Below the pieces are notes generated by a model. That model was not told the origin of the DNA and did not search any database. It saw only the letters and a list, made by a program, of their open reading frames with translations. DNA of 64,000 nt from Foliimonas ilicis. Its GTDB lineage: Bacteria > Pseudomonadota > Alphaproteobacteria > Rhizobiales > Rhizobiaceae. Positions 1 through 6,878 of the stretch are shown here, piece after piece. The position numbers and the translations under genes are program-made. The stretch covers positions 1-64,000 of the forward strand of contig NZ_JBDUUH010000002.1 in assembly GCF_039939195.1 (NCBI RefSeq), in the 5' to 3' direction. The first letter of the stretch is position 1; each line of letters starts with the position of its first letter.

Positions 1-90
1 AACGACACGCCGCGCAAGTGCCTTGGGTTCCAGACGCCAAAGGAGATGTTCAGCCAGCACCTATTGGCTATGGAAAGGCAAAACATGTAG
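1..90 (+). CDS. IS30-family transposase, C-terminal fragment (cut by window edge)
   Basis: Frame 1 is open from the first base to a TAG at 88-90 and encodes 29 residues beginning NDTPRKCLGFQTPKEMF. The NxTPRKxLGxxTPxE signature is typical of the last part of the DDE integrase domain of IS30-family transposases, just before the C-terminus. Only this tail is in the window, so it cannot be told whether the element is intact to the left. The short tail after the signature and the nearby putative terminal repeat fit the right end of a complete element. Family assignment is fairly sure; activity is unknown. Confidence 0.8.
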   Translation, partial: NDTPRKCLGFQTPKEMFSQHLLAMERQNM

Positions 91-100
91 ATTTTCGGCC

Positions 101-127
101 AGCGTTGCATTCAAGCTGGAACCAGCA
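101..127 (+). mobile_element. Putative right terminal inverted repeat of the IS30-type element
   Basis: Eleven bases after the transposase stop lies GCGTTGCATTCAAGCTGGA and a few further bases. IS30-type elements commonly end with a GTTGCA-starting right repeat shortly downstream of the transposase stop. The matching left repeat lies outside the window, so the boundary is an inference from position and resemblance only. Confidence 0.35.
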
Positions 128-214
128 TTCCAAGTTTATTTTCTTGTGATCCCTTTCGCATGCAACTGCCTCGCCTTTACGGCGTTGTAGATCAAGCCCC
201 AGAGGATTACCAAC

Positions 215-520
215 ATGAGCCGACTAAGTTTCAATCAACCGGTACAGGTGTTGCGAGGGCAAGGCCTGACTACAGAAGAATTGTCGAGTGTCGCCGAAGC
301 GATGGACTTCCTGCAACATTGGCCGGTAGGACGTCGCGGGCCGGTATACCGATGCGCCCTGAATAGCTGCTCTGCCGCTATGGCTGCGCAAATTTCCGCC
401 GAAGATGCACGTAAGGCATTTTCGAGTTTTGCTCGTATAACCGGTATTCTTGTTACCGAGTTCAGAGCGGATACGATCGCTTTGAAACAGGATATCCCGG
501 CAAATCGTACGCTGCGCTAG
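215..520 (+). CDS. DUF982 domain-containing protein
   Basis: A 101-residue protein whose body (residues about 20-90) matches the DUF982 pattern seen in many small Rhizobiales proteins: an FLxxWPxGRRGPxYRCAL segment, then a Cys/Ala-rich stretch and an ARKAFSSFA helix. DUF982 has no established function. The start at 215 is preceded by GAGG a few bases upstream. No signal peptide or membrane segment is visible, so it is probably cytosolic. It lies next to the IS30 end and is separated from mazG by about 90 bases, so it is probably a single-gene unit. Such genes vary between related strains; here the neighbouring transposon suggests accessory DNA. Confidence 0.8.
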   Translation: MSRLSFNQPVQVLRGQGLTTEELSSVAEAMDFLQHWPVGRRGPVYRCALNSCSAAMAAQISAEDARKAFSSFARITGILVTEFRADTIALKQDIPANRTLR

Positions 521-608
521 ATCTGACCAGCCTTAGCGTAATTGTGGACAACGCCTGACATTTAAAAACCGGCGCACAAAATGGTGAGACGGCGCGTTAA
601 AGTGTCGA

Positions 609-1433
609 ATGCAACCGTCCAAAGATATTTCGCGTCTCATTGAGATCATGTCAGCCCTGAGAGACCCGAAAACGGGTTGTCCCTGGGATGTCGAGCAGAA
701 CTTTTCATCCATCGCCCCTTACACGATCGAGGAAGCCTATGAGGTTTCCGACGCGATCGCTCGTGCCGACATGGACGATCTGCGCGATGAGCTAGGCGAT
801 CTTTTGCTTCAGGTTGTCTATCATGCGCAACTTGCAAAAGAAGAAGGTTCGTTCTCCTTTGAGGACGTGGTTCAGGCGATCACGAAGAAGATGATACGCC
901 GTCATCCGCATGTTTTCGGCCCGGAATCCGCCAGAAGCGCTGGCATGGCCAAGGGCATGTGGGAGAAGATAAAGGCGGAGGAAAAAGCCGAAAAGCGGAA
1001 TGCGCGGCTTGCTCGCGGCCTCGATCCGGAGGACCATGGAGCAGGTTTCCTCGACGGTGTACCCGTTGCATTCCCTGCCCTTACCAGAGCTTTGAAATTG
1101 CAGGAAAAAGCGTCGCGCGTCGGTTTCGACTGGGGCGAGGCAGAACCCATCCTCGACAAGATCGAAGAGGAAATTGCGGAGCTTCGCGAAGCGATGCAAT
1201 CAAACGACCAGCCTTCAATAAAGGACGAATTCGGCGACGTTCTGTTTGCCCTCGTCAATCTCGGCCGGCATCTGAACATTGAATCGGAAGCCGCGTTGAA
1301 CGGCACGAATGAGAAATTCAGAACACGCTTCCATTATGTGGAGGCAGCCCTGCTTGCCTCCGGCAATAGTCTGGAAAATGCTTCTCTCGAAGAGATGGAA
1401 GCGCTTTGGCAAGATGCAAAGAAAGTGAAGTAA
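609..1433 (+). CDS. mazG: MazG, nucleoside triphosphate pyrophosphohydrolase
   Basis: A 274-residue house-cleaning enzyme that hydrolyses (d)NTPs to the monophosphate and pyrophosphate. The tandem MazG domains are visible. The first (about residues 20-100) has GCPWDxEQ, then YTIEEAYEV and LRDELGDLLLQVVYHA. The second (about 180-260) has KIEEEIAELREA and DEFGDVLFALVNLGRHL. These ExxE...ExxD blocks supply the Mg-binding acidic residues. Length fits the family (about 260-280). The gene is convergent with hflX, whose stop lies only 7 bases away, and belongs to the conserved hfq-hflX-mazG neighbourhood of Rhizobiales. No clear Shine-Dalgarno was seen before the ATG. Confidence 0.95.
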   Translation: MQPSKDISRLIEIMSALRDPKTGCPWDVEQNFSSIAPYTIEEAYEVSDAIARADMDDLRDELGDLLLQVVYHAQLAKEEGSFSFEDVVQAITKKMIRRHPHVFGPESARSAGMAKGMWEKIKAEEKAEKRNARLARGLDPEDHGAGFLDGVPVAFPALTRALKLQEKASRVGFDWGEAEPILDKIEEEIAELREAMQSNDQPSIKDEFGDVLFALVNLGRHLNIESEAALNGTNEKFRTRFHYVEAALLASGNSLENASLEEMEALWQDAKKVK

Positions 1434-1439
1434 AAGAGA

Positions 1440-2822
1440 CTAGCTATTGTTTTTCAATAGTAATCTGTCTTCGATTTCCTGACGTGCCGAATTCGTGACA
1501 TTGACATTCAGAGTTACGCTGCCGTCGTCATTATCGGTACGTTTGACGACATCGCCGTTGCGATACAGCCAATCGATCTGCCGGAGATTTTCGGGTGCGA
1601 TTTCCAGCGTCATCAACGTGAGTTCGCCGGACAGCCGCTCCTCGATGAGCGAAACCAGAGCAGGAATGCCCTCACCCGTTAGCGCCGATATGGGGATCGG
1701 CTTGCGGTTGGCAGCATCGCCGGATTCGTTCAGAAGCCGCTCGCGGTTGCCCTCGTCGAGTTCGTCGATCTTGTTCCAGACTTCGACGATATGGTCCGCT
1801 TCCGACAGATCGACGCCAAGATCGAGCAGGATGCGCTCGACATCGTCTGCCTGTGCGGCAGTATCGGGGTCTGAAATGTCACGAAGATGAATGACCAGAT
1901 CGGCCTCGACGACTTCTTCGAGGGTCGCACGGAAAGCTGCGATCAGATGGGTCGGCAGGTCGGAGATAAAGCCGACGGTGTCGGACAGTATGACCGGCGT
2001 GCCATGCGGTAGCCGCAGGCGACGCAGCGTAGGGTCCAGCGTTGCGAACAGCATATCCTCGGCAAGCACCCCTGCTCCGGTCAGCCTGTTGAACAGCGTG
2101 GATTTGCCGGCATTCGTATAGCCAACGATCGCAACGACCGGAAACGGCACCTTCTTGCGCTTCGCGCGGTGCAGGTCGCGTGTTCTGCGAACTGTTTCGA
2201 GTTCGCGCTTCAGCTTGATGATTTTTTCCTGCAGCGCGCGACGATCCGCTTCGATCTGCGTTTCGCCGGGGCCGCCGAGGAAGCCTGCACCACCGCGCTG
2301 ACGTTCAAGGTGGGTCCAGCTTCTGACCAGCCGCCCTTTCTGGTAATTCAGATGAGCGAGTTCGACCTGAAGCGTGCCTTCTTTCGTTCGGGCACGCCTG
2401 CCGAAAATCTCAAGGATCAGCCCGGTGCGATCTAGCACCTTGGCATTGAACTGCTTTTCAAGATTGCGCTGCTGCACCGGCGTCAGCGGGTGATCGACGA
2501 TAACCAGCTCCGCGCCGGTTTCCTTGACGATTTCGGCAAATTCTTCGACCTTGCCGCTGCCCAGCAAGGTGGCCGGACGCGGATCGTTTACTTGAACGAT
2601 GGCGGTGTGTATCGGCACAAGGTCGATTGCGCGGGCAAGGCCTATAGCTTCTTCGTGCCGGGCTTCCGGCGAACGCACAAGCCGCGGACGATTGCCTGCG
2701 GCATCTTCCTGAGCGCGCGAGGAGCGAGCCACCACCGGCACCACGATCACAGCCTTGGTGGGATGTTCGGCTCGCTTTTCTTCCGGCGACAAAGTTTCCT
2801 TACCGCCCTTTATCGCCGACAA
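1440..2822 (-). CDS. hflX: HflX, ribosome-associated GTPase
   Basis: A 460-residue Obg/HflX-superfamily GTPase. HflX proteins bind the 50S subunit and rescue or split stalled ribosomes under stress. Visible are the N-terminal HflX domain, the glycine-rich GGAGFLGGPGE linker followed by a coiled coil, then the G domain with G1 GYTNAGKST, G3 DTVGFI and G4 NKID. The reading frame begins at TTG (2822-2820), immediately after the hfq TGA and in the same frame; an AGGG lies about 9 bases upstream inside hfq. No upstream extension is possible because of that stop. It is co-transcribed with hfq. The exact start is less sure than the identity. Confidence 0.93.
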   Translation of the reverse strand: MSAIKGGKETLSPEEKRAEHPTKAVIVVPVVARSSRAQEDAAGNRPRLVRSPEARHEEAIGLARAIDLVPIHTAIVQVNDPRPATLLGSGKVEEFAEIVKETGAELVIVDHPLTPVQQRNLEKQFNAKVLDRTGLILEIFGRRARTKEGTLQVELAHLNYQKGRLVRSWTHLERQRGGAGFLGGPGETQIEADRRALQEKIIKLKRELETVRRTRDLHRAKRKKVPFPVVAIVGYTNAGKSTLFNRLTGAGVLAEDMLFATLDPTLRRLRLPHGTPVILSDTVGFISDLPTHLIAAFRATLEEVVEADLVIHLRDISDPDTAAQADDVERILLDLGVDLSEADHIVEVWNKIDELDEGNRERLLNESGDAANRKPIPISALTGEGIPALVSLIEERLSGELTLMTLEIAPENLRQIDWLYRNGDVVKRTDNDDGSVTLNVNVTNSARQEIEDRLLLKNNS

Positions 2823-3068
2823 TCAGGCACCCTGGCTTTCTTCGCCTTCGAACATCTGAACAGGCTGGCTCGGCATGATGGTTGAGATCGCGTGCTTGTA
2901 GACAAGCTGGGAATGTCCGTCGCGGCGCAGCAGAACGCAAAAATTATCGAACGACGTGACGACGCCGGTCAGCTTCACACCGTTGATCAGAAATATCGTG
3001 AGGGGATTTTTGCTCTTGCGGACGGAATTGAGAAAAAGGTCTTGGAGGTTTTGCGACCGTTCAGCCAT
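2823..3068 (-). CDS. hfq: Hfq, RNA chaperone
   Basis: An 81-residue Sm-like protein that forms a hexamer pairing small RNAs with mRNAs. The N-terminal QNLQDLFLNSVRK helix, the Sm1 segment with LINGVKLTGVV and FDNFCVLL, and the Sm2 YKHAIST box are all present, followed by a short acidic tail. Length is normal for alphaproteobacteria (about 78-82). It heads the hfq-hflX unit; the stop codon touches the hflX start. A TTGACA -35 hexamer lies about 65 bases upstream (separate entry). The RBS before the ATG is A-rich and weak. Confidence 0.98.
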   Translation of the reverse strand: MAERSQNLQDLFLNSVRKSKNPLTIFLINGVKLTGVVTSFDNFCVLLRRDGHSQLVYKHAISTIMPSQPVQMFEGEESQGA

Positions 3069-3106
3069 TTTTATTATCTTTCGGCGTTTTTATTGATTTG
3101 CGAGCC

Positions 3107-3135
3107 AATGCGCCAAATTTGGAGGCATCTGTCAA
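3107..3135 (-). promoter_or_regulatory. Candidate sigma-70-type promoter of hfq-hflX
   Basis: On the minus strand TTGACA (3135-3130) is followed after 17 bases by CGCATT (3112-3107). The -35 is a perfect consensus; the -10 is weak, as is common in Rhizobiales. The predicted start would give a leader of roughly 30 bases before hfq. Seen by eye only. Confidence 0.45.
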
Positions 3136-3208
3136 GCACGCAAACCTCCACACGGGAACTCATGCAGCCCCATGCGGAGAGATTAATTATTATTGCCCTC
3201 TGCGGTTA

Positions 3209-4072
3209 TCAGGCTAGCTTTTTTTCCGCAACGTCAAAAAAGGCCTCGCGTAGCGAAAGTGCCACCGAGCCCGGATGTCCATTTGCGACGGTTGAGCCAT
3301 CTATCGCCACAACGGGCATGACAATAGTGGTCGCCGCCGTGATGAAAGCCTCGCGTGCCGCCTTTGCTTCATCGACTGAGAAATTCCGCTCTTCGATCGT
3401 AAAACCAAGTTTTGCAGCAACATCGAACACGGTAGTTCTGGTGACGCCGCGCAAAATTCCTGTTTCTGCCGGGCGTGTCACCAATGTACCGTCCTTGGTC
3501 ACGATCCAGGCATTGGTCGCAGCACCTTCTTTCACCGTGCCGTCGGGATCGACAAACCAGGCTTCCTGCGCGCCTTCGCTCTTGGCTTTCTGGCGCGCAA
3601 GAACATTCGGCAGCAGGCCGGTCGATTTGATGTCCACCCTCTCCCAGCGATTTTCCGGCACTGTGATGACCTTTATTCCGCTTTCCGCCCGCTTTGCAGC
3701 AGCGGTCGGGTCCGTGTGCTTTGCCGTAATGACCAGGGCCGGTCGCGTCGAAGGATGCGGGAAAACATGATCCCTGCTGGCAACGCCACGCGTGACCTGA
3801 AGATAGACCAGACCGTTGCGAACGCGGTTGCGCCGCACGACTTCACGCATAAGAATCTGCAGGGCACCGCGATCGACAGGCCATGCGATGGAGAGCTCGG
3901 AAAGCGATCTGCTTAGGCGATCAAGATGGCGGGTCATGTCGATGATGTGCCCGCGCGCAACTTCGCAGACTTCATAAACACCATCGGCGAATTGATAACC
4001 GCGATCCTCGATATGAACGACGGCTGCGCCGTGCGGAACATAACGTCCGTTGACATAGGCAATGCGTGGCAT
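3209..4072 (-). CDS. D-amino acid aminotransferase-like class IV PLP enzyme
   Basis: A 287-residue fold-type IV transaminase. The PLP-binding Lys is K149 in RVDIKSTGLLPN, and the conserved glutamate is E182 in TVKEGAATN. YVNGRYVPH...IEDRGYQFADGVYE at the N-terminus is the usual start of D-amino acid transaminases. D-alanine transaminase would interconvert D-Ala and D-Glu for peptidoglycan, but the same fold serves branched-chain transaminases and aminodeoxychorismate lyase, so the substrate is not settled by sequence. It lies between trkA and hfq on the same strand, 33 bases after trkA, so it may be expressed with trkA. Confidence 0.85.
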   Translation of the reverse strand: MPRIAYVNGRYVPHGAAVVHIEDRGYQFADGVYEVCEVARGHIIDMTRHLDRLSRSLSELSIAWPVDRGALQILMREVVRRNRVRNGLVYLQVTRGVASRDHVFPHPSTRPALVITAKHTDPTAAAKRAESGIKVITVPENRWERVDIKSTGLLPNVLARQKAKSEGAQEAWFVDPDGTVKEGAATNAWIVTKDGTLVTRPAETGILRGVTRTTVFDVAAKLGFTIEERNFSVDEAKAAREAFITAATTIVMPVVAIDGSTVANGHPGSVALSLREAFFDVAEKKLA

Positions 4073-4105
4073 GATTTCCCAACTCCGAAAAATCGACAGG
4101 CGCTA

Positions 4106-5482
4106 TTAAAAAAAGTCCAGACTGACGCGAAACATCTGTTCGACCTGGCGAACCGCATGCGCAAGCGCGAAAATGACCACACGATCCTTCGGCTTGATCC
4201 TGAGCTCCCCATTGGCCTTGAGAACCACACCGTCGCGATAGACCGCGCCTATTCTCATGCCATCGGGCAAATCCAGATCGCGCAATTGAATACCGACCAG
4301 CGGTGATGTTTCGAGCGCCTCGGCCTCGATGATCTCGGCGCCGCCGCGATGAACGCTATGCACCGTCTTGATGCGCCCTCGCCTCACATGCTGAAGCACA
4401 CGCGAAATCGTGACGCTGCCGGGATTTACATACGCGTCGATGCCGAGCGATTTCGTGAGGTCATGGTAGGCCGGATTGTTGATCAGCGTCAGATTGCCCT
4501 TGCAGCCCATACCTTTGGCCATGACGCTCGACAGGATATTGACCTGATCGTTGTTGGTCAGCGCGACCATGAGGTCGGCATCCTGAATGTCGGCTTCAAG
4601 CAGCAGTTTTTGGTCCAGAGCGCTGCCATTCAAAACGACAGTACGGCGCAATTCGTCGGCAACCTTGATCGAGCGTTCACGCGAATTCTCGATGATCTTG
4701 ATGCGCGTGCGGCTCTGCTTTTGCTCCAAAGTCTTCGCGACATACCGGCCGATATTACCGCCACCGGCGATGACGATGCGTGTCGCTTCCTGCTCGTCAT
4801 GCCCAAACAGGCCTAGCGTGCGGCGCACCTGGTCCTTTGTCGTCACGACATAGGCGAGATCACCCGCAACAAGCTGATCGGCAGAGCGCGGTATGAAGAG
4901 ATTGCCGTTTCGCGCGACACCGACCACGGTTGACGGCAGATCGGGAAACAATTCGCTAAGCTGCGCAAGCGGCGTATTGATAACGGGGCATTCTTCGAGG
5001 CACTCGATGCCGACCATGAGAATGCGGTTTTCGGCAAAACGCACCACCTCGGTCGCACCGGGCAGGCTGATGCGTCTCAGCACCATCTCACCCACTTCTA
5101 CTTCGGGCGAAATGATCACGTCGATCGGCATATGATCGCGTGAGAACAAATCCTGATAATGCGGCAGAAGGTAGGATTGAGAGCGGATACGCGCGATTTT
5201 CATCGGCACGTTGAAAAGCCCATGCGCCACTTCGCAGGCGACGATGTTGACCTCGTCGTAGAGCGTCACGGCGATGATCATGTCCGCCTGCTGCGCACCG
5301 GCAGCTTCCAGAACGTCAGGGTGCGAACCGTGGCCGACGAAGCCGCGGACATCCAGCGTGTCGCGCACCGACTGGATGAGTTCGGGTGCGGTGTCGATCA
5401 CCGATACGTCATTCTTTTCCGATGCCAGCCGTTCCGCGATGCCATAGCCGACCTGACCGGCACCGCAAATGATTACGCGCAT
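4106..5482 (-). CDS. trkA: TrkA, cytosolic NAD-binding regulator of Trk potassium uptake
   Basis: A 458-residue protein with two RCK modules. Each begins with a Rossmann fingerprint (GAGQVGYGIAERL near residue 8; GGGNIGRYVAKTL near 240) and each is followed by a TrkA-C domain. TrkA gates the membrane channel TrkH/TrkG; no trkH is present in this window, so the partner must be elsewhere. The gene follows ntrX by about 35 bases, the arrangement known from many Rhizobiales. Length is normal for full two-RCK TrkA (about 458). Confidence 0.95.
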   Translation of the reverse strand: MRVIICGAGQVGYGIAERLASEKNDVSVIDTAPELIQSVRDTLDVRGFVGHGSHPDVLEAAGAQQADMIIAVTLYDEVNIVACEVAHGLFNVPMKIARIRSQSYLLPHYQDLFSRDHMPIDVIISPEVEVGEMVLRRISLPGATEVVRFAENRILMVGIECLEECPVINTPLAQLSELFPDLPSTVVGVARNGNLFIPRSADQLVAGDLAYVVTTKDQVRRTLGLFGHDEQEATRIVIAGGGNIGRYVAKTLEQKQSRTRIKIIENSRERSIKVADELRRTVVLNGSALDQKLLLEADIQDADLMVALTNNDQVNILSSVMAKGMGCKGNLTLINNPAYHDLTKSLGIDAYVNPGSVTISRVLQHVRRGRIKTVHSVHRGGAEIIEAEALETSPLVGIQLRDLDLPDGMRIGAVYRDGVVLKANGELRIKPKDRVVIFALAHAVRQVEQMFRVSLDFF

Positions 5483-5516
5483 TGAAGTCGCTGCCCCGCC
5501 CCGGAACGTTTCAAAA

Positions 5517-6878
5517 TCATACTCCGAGAGATTTTAGTTTTCGATGCAATGCAGAGCGTTCCATGCCGATGAACTCGGCCGTACGCGAAATATTGCCGCC
5601 AAATCTGTTTATCTGCGCGATCAGATACTCTTTTTCGAAGAGTTCGCGCGCTTCTCTCAGCGGCAGCGCCATGATGTGCTGGTCCGACTGGTTCGGCGCA
5701 CGCGGCATGACATCGCCAATCTCGGCGGGCAGCAGATCGGCCGTAATCGGCGCATCCGGATCGTCGCTGCGCACCAGAATAAGCAGGCGTTCGATGTTGT
5801 TTCGGAGCTGGCGCACGTTGCCCGGCCAATTATGCGCCTGCAAAACGGCCATCGCATCGTCGCCGATGCGGCGCGGCTTGATGCCAGCTTGGCGCGCAAT
5901 CTGCTTCATGAAACCGTCAACGAGGTAAGGAATATCCTCGCGACGCTCGGCAAGTCCCGGCACCATAACCGGAACCACCGCCAGCCTGTGGTAAAGGTCT
6001 TCGCGGAAACGCCCATCGGCGATCATCGCTTCCAGATTGTGCGCGGTCGAAGAAATGATGCGCACATCGACCTTGACCCGCTTGGTGCCCCCTACCCGCT
6101 CGAATTGCTGCTCGACCAGAACACGCAGAATCTTGTTCTGCGTTTCGCGCGGCATGTCAGCCACTTCGTCCAGATAAAGAATGCCGCGGTGCGCCTCCTC
6201 AAGCGCGCCGACTTTTCGCTCGGCACCGTTCGATTCGGTACCGAAAAGCTCGATTTCCATACGCTCCGGCGTGATATTTGCCGCGTTCAGGGTGATAAAA
6301 GGCCCGGCTTTGCGTGCCGACTGCGCATGAATTGCACGCGCCGCAAGCTCCTTGCCGGAGCCGGAAGGCCCGATAATCATCACTCGGCTGTTCGTCGGCG
6401 CAATCCGCTCGATCGCCTGACGAAGCTGCGACATCGCAGAAGACATGCCGATCAGGTCGAACGTCTCGCCGCTGCGCAGTTTGAGATCAGACACTTCGCG
6501 CTTGAGCTTGGATGTTTCCAGCGCGCGTTCTGCGATCAATATCAGCCGATCTGCCTTGAACGGTTTTTCGATGAAATCATATGCGCCGCGGCGGATTGCG
6601 GAGACTGCCGTTTCGATGTTGCCGTGCCCGGAAATCATCACAACCGGCAAGGTCGGGTGGAGAATTTTGATCTGGTCGAGCAATTCAAGCCCGTCGAGGC
6701 GCGAGCCCTGCAGCCATATGTCGAGGAATATCAGCCGGGGTGCACGGTCCGCGATTGCTGCGAGCGCGCTATCGGCATCATGTGCGGTTCGCGTTTCGTG
6801 ACCTTCGTCGCTCAAAATACCAGCAACAAGCTCTCGAATGTCCTGTTCGTCATCTACGACGAGAATGTCAGACGCCAT
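5517..6878 (-). CDS. ntrX: NtrX, response regulator of the NtrY/NtrX system
   Basis: A 453-residue NtrC-family regulator: receiver domain (phospho-acceptor D53 in FLDIW), AAA+ domain with Walker A GPSGSGKE and Walker B ILYLDEVADM, and a Fis-type helix-turn-helix at the C-terminus (FGGNISRTAEFIGMERSALHRKL). The GAFTGA sigma-54 loop seen in NtrC is absent: after ELFGTE the chain runs SNGAERKVGALEEA. This is typical of alphaproteobacterial NtrX, which acts without sigma-54. Its start overlaps the end of ntrY by 11 bases, so the pair is translationally coupled. In Brucella NtrYX is linked to micro-oxic and nitrogen-respiration control. Confidence 0.95.
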   Translation of the reverse strand: MASDILVVDDEQDIRELVAGILSDEGHETRTAHDADSALAAIADRAPRLIFLDIWLQGSRLDGLELLDQIKILHPTLPVVMISGHGNIETAVSAIRRGAYDFIEKPFKADRLILIAERALETSKLKREVSDLKLRSGETFDLIGMSSAMSQLRQAIERIAPTNSRVMIIGPSGSGKELAARAIHAQSARKAGPFITLNAANITPERMEIELFGTESNGAERKVGALEEAHRGILYLDEVADMPRETQNKILRVLVEQQFERVGGTKRVKVDVRIISSTAHNLEAMIADGRFREDLYHRLAVVPVMVPGLAERREDIPYLVDGFMKQIARQAGIKPRRIGDDAMAVLQAHNWPGNVRQLRNNIERLLILVRSDDPDAPITADLLPAEIGDVMPRAPNQSDQHIMALPLREARELFEKEYLIAQINRFGGNISRTAEFIGMERSALHRKLKSLGV

